Below, one piece after another: positions 9,024 to 16,535 of a DNA stretch of 64,000 nt; within the stretch, counting starts at the first letter, position 1, and each line of letters opens with the position of its first letter. The stretch covers positions 793,326 to 857,325 of the forward strand of contig NZ_CM000745.1 of assembly GCF_000161455.1 (NCBI RefSeq). The letters are read 5' to 3'. The DNA is from Bacillus pseudomycoides DSM 12442 (GTDB lineage: Bacteria; Bacillota; Bacilli; Bacillales; Bacillaceae_G). Position numbers and translations under genes: made by a program. The notes under the pieces were generated by a model. The model searched no databases, had not been told where the DNA came from, and worked only from the letters and a program-made list of their open reading frames with translations.

Positions 9024-9164
9024 CTGACGATCCCCCACGTAGAAAGCTATTCTAGAGATCATTCAGAAGCTTCACCATTACTGTATGAGGATGGAAAATT
9101 CCGCATGGATGTTGGGCCGATTGAGTTTAAGAATGAAGATGATTATGAGAAGTATTTTAAATAA
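9024..9164 (+). pseudogene. C-terminal remnant of an unknown protein
   Basis: The plus strand reads HSEASPLLYEDGKFRMDVGP and continues with an acidic tail ending DDYEKYFK-stop. The amino-acid order looks like genuine coding sequence. Upstream a frame change appears near 9040, and there is no start codon or ribosome site. The family was not recognised. The flanking stretches 8866-9020 and 9165-9315 contain no gene. Confidence 0.4.
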
Positions 9165-9320
9165 TACAAAGAGATAAGTAATTGCTGAATCTATTTAGAG
9201 GCAGTAGTTTAGACAACACATTGTTACTAACAAGATAGAAAGTTTACTTATATGGATGGTGAAGATTGCTGAATAATATTTATAAAAATTCTAGTTTTTA
9301 TTAAATAGAAACTTGAATGC

Positions 9321-9366
9321 CCCCGAATTATGGCCTCTTTAATAAAGTCCATAATTCGGGGTTTTG
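9321..9366. terminator. Terminator hairpin downstream of the sigma-54 activator
   Basis: CCCCGAATTATGG and CCATAATTCGGGG make a perfect 13-bp stem with a 15-base loop. A TTTT run follows on the plus strand. It separates the remnant at 9164 from the end of the minus-strand regulator gene at 9372 and may serve both. Confidence 0.75.
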
Positions 9367-9371
9367 ATGTA

Positions 9372-10769
9372 TTAAATATCCGTTTTATCAAAAGTAATCC
9401 CATATTTTTTGATTTTCTTATACAAATTAGCTCGCGACATTCCTAATTTTTTCGCCGCAACGCTTTTATTCCCATAAGTCTTTTGCAGGGTTTGAAGAAT
9501 GCGAGTTTTCTCTAGACTTTCTTTTTCGTCAGTAAGTGAAAGCGTAGCTTGGCTAAGGGGCTCTGAAAAAGATTTTGCTTGCGGCAGTAGCTTGAGAATG
9601 TCTGATTCGCATATTTCGCTGCCTTCGTGAAGAACAATCAACCTTTCTATAATATTACGTAACTCGCGGATGTTACCTGGCCAAGAATATACATGTAATC
9701 GCTTCGTTGCCTCTTGATGAACAAAAGGAATTGATTGGTTATATTTGAAAGAAAATTCTTTTAAGAAATGATGAGCTAAGTAGGAAATATCATCCGTTCG
9801 TTCCCGAAGTGGCGGGATGCAGGCAGTAAATACGTTAAGCCGATAAAATAAATCAGATCGGAAAGTTCCGTTCGATACCATATCTTCTAATATACGATTC
9901 GTTGCGGCGATAATTCTGACGTTAATTTTTTTTGGTGTTTGTCCTCCGATTCGATAAATCTCTTTTTCTTGTAACGCTCTAAGTAGTTTCACTTGCATAT
10001 CAAGTGGGAGCTCTCCTACCTCATCTAGAAATAAAGTACCTCCGTCTGCTAATTCTATTTTTCCAGGCTTTCCTCCTTTGGCAGCTCCAGTATATGCTCC
10101 TGATTCATAACCAAATAACTCGCTCTCAAACAAAGCATTAGGAATGGCACCGCAATTAATCGGAATAAATGCTTTTTTACTTCTTAAACTTGCCTCGTGG
10201 ATCGCTTGTGCAAAAAGCTCTTTTCCAACGCCGCTTTCCCCACTAATCAAAATCGTCGCATCTGTCTTCGCTACTTTTTTCATGTCATGAATGATGTGCT
10301 GGATTGCTAAGTTGTTTCCTTTTATGTTGCTGAAGGGATCGTCTCTATTATTTTGAATCATTTGTTGTTTTAGTTGCTGCAATTCTTCAGATGTAGAGGA
10401 TAACTTTTCATTTAATTTGATCGTAGCGGTAATATCTTTTTCTACGGACATAGAACCAATCAGTTCATTGTTTTTATTATAAATTGGAGTTGTGCTAATC
10501 AATACATGCTTATCTGGGCGCGGGAGGTGATAAATATCTCGAACAGGTTGCTGACTCTCAAGAACTTTTAAATTCATAATATCTTCTTCTAAGAAAAAAT
10601 CTTGAACATTCTTTCCAATAATATCGTCCTTCTTTATGTCATACATTTTTTCTGCTGCTTCATTCCAATAAAGCATGATCCCTCTCGTATTTACAATAGA
10701 AATCGCTTCTTCTACAGAAGAGAGGAGTGTATGCAATGTAGGAATCGCAAAGGTATCAGATTGTTCCAT
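9372..10769 (-). CDS. Sigma-54-dependent PAS/AAA+/Fis transcriptional activator
   Basis: 465 residues from the start at 10769, chosen because GGGGGATATTTT directly precedes that ATG; the longer frame to 10868 adds 33 residues without a good site. An N-terminal PAS domain (EEAISIVNTRGIMLYWNEAAEKM) would sense a small molecule or redox state. The AAA+ core has Walker A GESGVGKE, the sigma-54 contact loop GAYTGA (usual GAFTGA) and the LFLDEVGELP Walker B. A Fis-type helix-turn-helix closes the protein (NKSVAAKKLGMSRANLYKKI). It is divergent from a proline racemase-family gene that has a perfect sigma-54 promoter, so it almost certainly drives that gene, as PrdR does in proline-fermenting clostridia. 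Confidence 0.93.
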   Translation of the reverse strand: MEQSDTFAIPTLHTLLSSVEEAISIVNTRGIMLYWNEAAEKMYDIKKDDIIGKNVQDFFLEEDIMNLKVLESQQPVRDIYHLPRPDKHVLISTTPIYNKNNELIGSMSVEKDITATIKLNEKLSSTSEELQQLKQQMIQNNRDDPFSNIKGNNLAIQHIIHDMKKVAKTDATILISGESGVGKELFAQAIHEASLRSKKAFIPINCGAIPNALFESELFGYESGAYTGAAKGGKPGKIELADGGTLFLDEVGELPLDMQVKLLRALQEKEIYRIGGQTPKKINVRIIAATNRILEDMVSNGTFRSDLFYRLNVFTACIPPLRERTDDISYLAHHFLKEFSFKYNQSIPFVHQEATKRLHVYSWPGNIRELRNIIERLIVLHEGSEICESDILKLLPQAKSFSEPLSQATLSLTDEKESLEKTRILQTLQKTYGNKSVAAKKLGMSRANLYKKIKKYGITFDKTDI

Positions 10770-10908
10770 AAAATATCCCCCAATGATTTTAAATCGTATA
10801 CAAAAGTAGACACTCGTAGACAGATTTGTCGCTAAAAGGATACAACTTTTCTGAAACAATGTAAACAAAATTAATTGAATATTAATAATATTAAGGTTAC
10901 TTTGTGGT

Positions 10909-10924
10909 TGGCACGGTATTTGCT
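10909..10924 (+). promoter_or_regulatory. Sigma-54 (-24/-12) promoter of the racemase gene
   Basis: TGGCACGGTATTTGCT matches the consensus TGGCAYRNNNNTTGCW at every fixed position, with GG and GC ten bases apart. It lies 49 bases before the racemase start codon at 10973. Upstream, at about 10830, GACA-4-TGTC is a possible activator half-site pair. Confidence 0.9.
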
Positions 10925-10972
10925 AATAAAAAAGTAGGGCACTTTTAAAATACAAACATGGAGGAGATAGGA

Positions 10973-11977
10973 ATGAAGATTAGTAAAATATACACAACAA
11001 TTGATGCACACGTAGCGGGGGAACCATTACGTATTATTACAGGCGGAGTGCCGGAGATAAAAGGGGAAACGCAATTAGAAAGAAGAGCTTATTGTATGGA
11101 GCACTTGGACCATCTTCGCGAAGTTTTGATGTATGAACCGAGAGGGCATCATGGGATGTATGGTTGTATCATTACGCCGCCGGCAAGTCCTCATGCTGAT
11201 TTTGGGGTATTGTTTATGCATAATGAGGGCTGGAGTACAATGTGCGGCCATGGAATTGTCGCTGTCGTCACAGTAGGAATTGAAACGGGTATGTTCGAAG
11301 TGACGGGTGAAAAACAAAAGTTCATTATTGATAGCCCTGCAGGAGAAGTTGTTGCGTACGCAACATATAGTGGAAACCAAGTGGAATCAGTATCATTTGA
11401 AAATGTTCCTTCTTTTGTTTACAAGAAAGATGTTCCTATAAAAATTGATGACTATGAATTTCAAGTGGATATTGCTTTTGGAGGAGCATTTTATGCTGTT
11501 GTAGACAGTAAAGAACTTGGTTTGAAAGTGAATTTTAAAGATTTATCAGCTATTCAAACGTGGGGCGGGAAAATAAAACATTACATTGAAAATCAAATGG
11601 AAGTAAAACATCCTCTCGAAGAAGATTTAAAGGGAATATATGGCGTTATCTTTTCAGATGAACCAAATGGAAAAGACGCCACTTTACGAAATGTAACCAT
11701 TTTTGCTGATGGGCAAGTAGATCGTTCTCCTTGTGGCACTGGTACTTCCGCAAGACTTACAACTCTCTTTGAAAAGGGGGCTCTACAGCAGGAAGAAAGT
11801 TTCATTCATGAATGTATCACTGACGGACAGTTTATCGGAGAAATATTGTCAGTGACAAAAGTAGATGAATACGAGGCAATTATTCCAAAAGTTACTGGCC
11901 AGGCATTTATTACAGGATTCCATCAATTTGTAATGGATCCGAGGGATCCGTTGAAACGAGGGTTTTTATTGGCTTAA
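10973..11977 (+). CDS. Proline racemase / hydroxyproline epimerase family enzyme
   Basis: 334 residues from the ATG at 10973, which is preceded by GGAGG at ideal spacing; an in-frame ATG at 10958 lies before that site. The family interconverts L- and D-proline, or epimerises trans-4-hydroxy-L-proline to cis-4-hydroxy-D-proline, by a two-base mechanism. Both catalytic cysteines are present, C91 in MCGHG and C254 in DRSPCGTGT. This excludes the dehydratase branch, in which the second cysteine is threonine. The GMYGC segment and the D.DP.. end are typical. The promoter is sigma-54 type, with the activator encoded divergently. Proline versus hydroxyproline cannot be settled by eye. A metabolite symporter lies convergent downstream. 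Confidence 0.88.
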   Translation: MKISKIYTTIDAHVAGEPLRIITGGVPEIKGETQLERRAYCMEHLDHLREVLMYEPRGHHGMYGCIITPPASPHADFGVLFMHNEGWSTMCGHGIVAVVTVGIETGMFEVTGEKQKFIIDSPAGEVVAYATYSGNQVESVSFENVPSFVYKKDVPIKIDDYEFQVDIAFGGAFYAVVDSKELGLKVNFKDLSAIQTWGGKIKHYIENQMEVKHPLEEDLKGIYGVIFSDEPNGKDATLRNVTIFADGQVDRSPCGTGTSARLTTLFEKGALQQEESFIHECITDGQFIGEILSVTKVDEYEAIIPKVTGQAFITGFHQFVMDPRDPLKRGFLLA

Positions 11978-11985
11978 TGTTTTAT

Positions 11986-12021
11986 AAAGAGTTGTTTTCT
12001 AGGTAGAAAACAACTCTTTTT
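11986..12021 (+). terminator. Terminator of the racemase gene
   Basis: AAAGAGTTGTTTTCT pairs with AGAAAACAACTCTTT, a 15-bp perfect stem with a 4-base loop followed by a T run, 9 bases after the stop codon. Confidence 0.85.
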
Positions 12022-12145
12022 GTAAGTGTTTAACTTGACCTTCACACTCTGGAAATGAAGAGTTAGCTAACTATGTACAGAAGGTGTTTGTGCTCAGGTA
12101 ACTATGAGGTTCAGTGAGTTGAATATGCTCGAGAAAGGTTTCTTA

Positions 12146-12182
12146 CCTAAAAAATCCCTTGATAAACAAGGGGTTTTTTAGG
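12146..12182. terminator. Bidirectional terminator
   Basis: CCTAAAAAATCCCTTG ... CAAGGGGTTTTTTAGG forms a nearly perfect stem with A-rich and T-rich arms, so it can work on both strands. It sits 53 bases beyond the end of the minus-strand symporter gene. Confidence 0.8.
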
Positions 12183-12234
12183 TGAATTATCGCTTTAAAA
12201 AAGACATTTTGCGTACTTTAAGCACTTATGATAC

Positions 12235-13581
12235 TTAAGAGTGCCTTGAACCAGAGTTGCGAGCAGCTAGCGTGTTTTCATCGTCTAGCTCAGCTTCGAT
12301 GTGAGAGGTTTTCGATGACTTAGCCATACGCCAATAAGTGATGAAGCTTATGGCAATGCAGCCAGCTACGTAGAAGTAGAAGAGCGACTCGAGCCCAATA
12401 CTTTTCAGCCATAATGCGATGAACTCCGCCGTTCCGCCGAACACTGCAACAGTAATTGCGTAAGGGAATCCCACGCCAAGGGCACGGATTTCAGTTGGGA
12501 AGAGCTCAGCTTTCACGATTGCATTGATGGAAGTATAACCGGTGACAATAATGAGACCTACCATCATAAGTAAGAAAGCAACGATAGGGTATTTCGTTTG
12601 CTCCATGATTAGGAACAGTGGCACTGTCAGTAAAGTTCCGAGGATGCCGAAACCAATCAATAGCGGACGCCGTCCAATCCGATCGGATAACATACCAGCA
12701 AGTGGCTGAAGTACGACGAATACCAATAGGGCGATAAAGTTAATCCAGCTAACGACTTCTTTAGGAAGGCCTACAGTATTCACCATGAATTTCTGTAAAT
12801 ACGTCGTGTAAGTATAGAATGCAACAGTTCCACCGAGCGTTAGCCCAACGACTGTTAATACTGCCTTAGGATGTTTCATCAGAGTCCGAATAGTTCCAGC
12901 ACTCTCACGGCTTTCAGATCCCATTTTTGAGAATTGCTCCGATTCATCCATCGTGCGACGCAGCCACAATACAGCAACTGCTCCCATTGCTCCGATGATG
13001 AAGGGAATACGCCAGCCCCAAGACTTCATATCGGGTTCGCTGAGTATTTGCTGAAGGATGATTTGAACACCAAGTGCTACCAGCTGTCCAGCAACGAGTG
13101 TTACATACTGGAAGCTCGAGTAGAAACCACGTCGGCCGCTGCTTGCCATCTCGGACAAGTATGTAGCCGAAGTTCCATATTCTCCACCTAATGACAACCC
13201 TTGAAGCAGACGTGCGAGAACGAGAATAATAGGGGCCATTATACCAATGGTGCTATAACCTGGGGTACAGGCAATAATTAGAGAACCACCGGCCATGATG
13301 GTGATGGAAAGCGTCAGTGCGGCGCGACGACCATGACGATCGGCATAACGACCCATCAGCAGGCTTCCTAGTGGGCGCATTAGGAAGCCTACGGCAAAGA
13401 TGGCTGCTGTGTTGAGCAGTTGACTGGTCGAATCTCCCTTGGGAAAGAACTCTGCTGAGAAATACACGGCGAAAGCAGAATAGACGTACCAGTCGTACCA
13501 TTCAATCAGATTTCCAACTGAACCTTTGAAAATGTTTCCTGTGATGCGCCTTGTATTGGCGCGTTCGATGGATTGAGACAT
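12235..13581 (-). CDS. MHS-family metabolite:H+ symporter (alpha-ketoglutarate permease-like)
   Basis: A 448-residue twelve-helix major facilitator protein. The start region GNLIEWYDWYVYSAFAVYF and the loop 2-3 motif GRYADRHGRRAAL, with RLLQGLSLGGEYG in helix 4, are the signature of the metabolite:H+ symporter family (KgtP, ProP, citrate and shikimate carriers). The closest match by eye is KgtP, an alpha-ketoglutarate importer. That would fit the neighbouring proline/hydroxyproline enzyme, since hydroxyproline breakdown ends in alpha-ketoglutarate. The gene is visibly richer in G and C than its neighbours (many GCC, GGC and CGA/CGT codons), which suggests recent horizontal acquisition. Substrate is inference. 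Confidence 0.82.
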   Translation of the reverse strand: MSQSIERANTRRITGNIFKGSVGNLIEWYDWYVYSAFAVYFSAEFFPKGDSTSQLLNTAAIFAVGFLMRPLGSLLMGRYADRHGRRAALTLSITIMAGGSLIIACTPGYSTIGIMAPIILVLARLLQGLSLGGEYGTSATYLSEMASSGRRGFYSSFQYVTLVAGQLVALGVQIILQQILSEPDMKSWGWRIPFIIGAMGAVAVLWLRRTMDESEQFSKMGSESRESAGTIRTLMKHPKAVLTVVGLTLGGTVAFYTYTTYLQKFMVNTVGLPKEVVSWINFIALLVFVVLQPLAGMLSDRIGRRPLLIGFGILGTLLTVPLFLIMEQTKYPIVAFLLMMVGLIIVTGYTSINAIVKAELFPTEIRALGVGFPYAITVAVFGGTAEFIALWLKSIGLESLFYFYVAGCIAISFITYWRMAKSSKTSHIEAELDDENTLAARNSGSRHS

Positions 13582-13994
13582 GATTAAAAACCTCCCTATT
13601 TAATTGAAGTAATTTGAAAAATATCATTATGAACTAAGTATGAAGGCGTATAAATGTAAATAAATTATATCTTTTTGTTTGAAAAATCTCAATATAATGA
13701 AAAATAACTCTATTTTATAGTTGAGCAAATTGTTTGGAGACAATCTGGAAGAGTTTGAGTTTTTTGTGTATGAAAATAAGGAGGAGCTGTAGGTGCTTTA
13801 ATTGATAGGCGATTGCTGTGGTGGCAATGACTTTGTCAGAAGCGGAAAGACAATACAAAGTAGAAAAGAGAATGTTTAACTATATCTCCTCCTGAAAGGT
13901 TATTTAATCATGAGTTATAGCGTATCATTTTTCTTTTGTATATAGTTTGTTAAAATAGTAGTAATTGTAATTAATTGTAACTGCGGAGGTAAAA
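13582..13994. other. Intergenic region without a recognised gene
   Basis: About 410 bases, AT-rich. An AAGGAGGAGCTG site at about 13780 is followed only by short interrupted frames, which suggests the remnant of a small lost gene. Otherwise it holds the promoter of the McrB-like gene, whose GCGGAGG ribosome site is at 13982. Confidence 0.4.
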
Positions 13995-16535
13995 ATGTTG
14001 GACCAACTCATAATTGAATTCGCTAAAGTAACCAATCAAGTTAATGACATACACACTAGTAAATCTTATTTGATTATAAAGACAGATGATGAAGGACTAT
14101 ACGTTGAAACAGAACTTTTACGTGAGAAGTACCAAGGAGGAGAAGAATCACATCCATATTTTATGGTAACTTTTGAAACTCTCCAGCAAGCTTGGCAAAA
14201 ATTCATAAATATACGTACGGTAACGAGTGAAGATTTTGGACAAGTAAGTGAACACAGTGCTTTTTTGATTGCTTTCTTTTCACAACTTCCTTTTGTGAAT
14301 GTAACTGACTCAAAATCTATTACACTTAAAGAATTTCGAACGGATGACTTACCCTGTGAGCAATATCATAAAGTAATCACTTTTTTAGAAGAGGTAATAG
14401 ATAATACATATGATCCGAAAGATCTTAGTCACCAAATTGATGGGAATTTATATAGAGTGAAATCTCGTGGACGGCAAGATTTGAGATTATTGGGCTTTTT
14501 GGATGAAGCTCATGAGATTAATCGGGCTCTATTAAATGAATATATTGAATCAAAAAATAAGGATGCTTTTATTCGAAATTTGATTTTGAAACAGGAATAT
14601 TTTCAAATTGCTCTATTTGTACTCGAACTTTTAAATAGTTATTCAAAGGCTGAAAAGAAAGCGGTTTTAGTGAATTTAGGAATGACGATCGTTCGAAATT
14701 CACGAGGAGATAATTTAATGGTTGAATCAGTAGCCAAGGAACGTACTCATAATTTGTTAATGTGGCTTGAGAAGGTAGGGTTAATTAACGAGAGGTGGGT
14801 TCCAGTTGAACAATATTTAAAAGGAAATGATGAAGAGGACGATAATATGAATAGTAACTTACGTGAAAAATTTTTAACTGTTATGTATGAGTATTTAGAG
14901 GCAAGAACGGAAAAATTTGCGGGTCATAAACTTGGTTCAGTCGTTCGAAATGAAATGACAACGGAGGTAACTCGTTTATCTTTTATCGATCATAATCAGT
15001 ACATTGTTACGGGCTCAGTTGGACAAGGGAATTGGGCCGCCGTGCCATGGCTTGCTATCATGAATAAAGACATTACGACATCGACGCAGAGAGGGTATTA
15101 TATCGTTTATTTATTTAGTGAAGATATGAAGCAATTATATTTAACAATGGCACAAGGAGTAACTGAAACTTCTAAAGAGGAAATGGAAAAGATTAAGTCT
15201 GAGATCCGTCAACATATACAAATGTCTAAAAAAATAAAAAAAGATGATGATATTTTCCTTGGTACAAGTCCAAAAGCGAAGGGATATGCCAACTCTACAG
15301 CTGCATACATTCCATATGATGTTGAACAAATGCCAAGTGAAGCAGAATTAGTGGAAGATTTAAAAGAAATGCTTCGCTATTATGAGGGATACATTGCCTT
15401 TAGAGAGAAAGGAACTAATCGTGCAGTGATTCACGAGGAGAAAAAAGAAATGGATTTGAATGGGAAGGAAATTGTAGATCATGTATCTTCCTATATGAAA
15501 AGCAAAGGTTTCTATTACGATAAGCAAGATATTATTAACTTTTTCCTTTCTTTAAAAACGAAGCCCTTTGTTATTTTGTCTGGTATTTCAGGTACGGGGA
15601 AAACAAAAATTGTTCAGTGGTTCGCTGAAAGTTTAGGGGCAACTGAAGAAAATGGACAGTTCACGCTTATTCCTGTGCGACCTGATTGGAGCGATAGCTC
15701 TGATTTACTTGGCTACGTGAATATTCAAGGTGAATTTCAGGAAAGACCGTTAATTCAAGTTCTTGAAAAAGCTGCAGAGAATCCGGACAAACCTTATTTT
15801 GTCGTGCTCGATGAGATGAATCTAGCACGTGTAGAGTACTATTTCAGTGATTTTCTAAGTGTCATTGAAAGCCGAAAATGGGAAGGAAGAGAGATTGTTA
15901 CATCGGCTGTTCTTCCAGAATCGATTGTTGGGAAACGAATTACGATTCCATCAAATGTGTACGTCATTGGAACTGTCAACATGGATGAAACAACACATCC
16001 GTTAAGTAAAAAAGTATTGGATCGTGCGAATACAATTGAATTTAATCAAGTAAAATTAGATTCCTTTGAGTTTTTAATGGATGTAGAAGAAGTACAGGGA
16101 AAATGTGTTTCTAATCATTCCTTGACAGCCACGTTTCTACATTTAAAAGAATGCTTTCAGCTCAATAAAGATCTTGTGAAGGAAGTATCTCATATTTTAA
16201 TCGAAGTTAATAAAATTTTTGAACCGATCGGAGCACAAGTCGGGTATCGGATACGTGACGAAATTTGTTTTTATATGGCTTACAATGAAAAAAGTGAACT
16301 ATTATCGTTTGACGAGGCGTTAGACTATCAAATATATCAAAAAATCTTACCGCGTATTGCAGGGAGCGATGGGAGAACAGAAGAGGCATTAAAGAAATTA
16401 TATACGCTATGTACAAATCAAGAGTTTGATAATGAAGATATGATGTCTTATGCGAAGTATCCTCGTTCTGCTAAGAAGCTGTCTCATATGTTAAGGAGGT
16501 TCGAGTATGATGGCTTCACCTCTTTCTGGATCTAA
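13995..16535 (+). CDS. McrB-like AAA+ GTPase/ATPase of a type IV restriction-like system
   Basis: 846 residues. An N-terminal region of about 285 residues has no family I recognise. It is followed by an MrcB_N (DUF3578) domain at about 290-470, marked by GQGNWAAVPWLAIM and TTSTQRGYYIVYLF, which in related proteins such as ScoMcrA takes part in recognising modified DNA. The AAA+ motor follows: Walker A GISGTGKT (about 533-540), Walker B FVVLDEMNLARVEYYFSDF and the McrB-type sensor region IGTVNMDETTHPLSKKVLDRAN. The C-terminal part is helical. The start follows GCGGAGG. It overlaps the next gene by 29 bases, whose ribosome site GGAGG lies inside this frame, so the two are coupled. Probable role: NTP-driven translocating subunit of an antiphage restriction complex. 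Confidence 0.88.
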   Translation: MLDQLIIEFAKVTNQVNDIHTSKSYLIIKTDDEGLYVETELLREKYQGGEESHPYFMVTFETLQQAWQKFINIRTVTSEDFGQVSEHSAFLIAFFSQLPFVNVTDSKSITLKEFRTDDLPCEQYHKVITFLEEVIDNTYDPKDLSHQIDGNLYRVKSRGRQDLRLLGFLDEAHEINRALLNEYIESKNKDAFIRNLILKQEYFQIALFVLELLNSYSKAEKKAVLVNLGMTIVRNSRGDNLMVESVAKERTHNLLMWLEKVGLINERWVPVEQYLKGNDEEDDNMNSNLREKFLTVMYEYLEARTEKFAGHKLGSVVRNEMTTEVTRLSFIDHNQYIVTGSVGQGNWAAVPWLAIMNKDITTSTQRGYYIVYLFSEDMKQLYLTMAQGVTETSKEEMEKIKSEIRQHIQMSKKIKKDDDIFLGTSPKAKGYANSTAAYIPYDVEQMPSEAELVEDLKEMLRYYEGYIAFREKGTNRAVIHEEKKEMDLNGKEIVDHVSSYMKSKGFYYDKQDIINFFLSLKTKPFVILSGISGTGKTKIVQWFAESLGATEENGQFTLIPVRPDWSDSSDLLGYVNIQGEFQERPLIQVLEKAAENPDKPYFVVLDEMNLARVEYYFSDFLSVIESRKWEGREIVTSAVLPESIVGKRITIPSNVYVIGTVNMDETTHPLSKKVLDRANTIEFNQVKLDSFEFLMDVEEVQGKCVSNHSLTATFLHLKECFQLNKDLVKEVSHILIEVNKIFEPIGAQVGYRIRDEICFYMAYNEKSELLSFDEALDYQIYQKILPRIAGSDGRTEEALKKLYTLCTNQEFDNEDMMSYAKYPRSAKKLSHMLRRFEYDGFTSFWI

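Noticed and set aside
13741..13990. Possible toxin-antitoxin or small regulatory gene before the McrB-like gene
   Set aside because: Frames are short and interrupted on both strands and none combines a start with a ribosome site.
16207..16416. Minus-strand frames inside the McrB-like and DUF2357 genes
   Set aside because: They lie wholly within well-supported coding sequence on the other strand and show no start signals.
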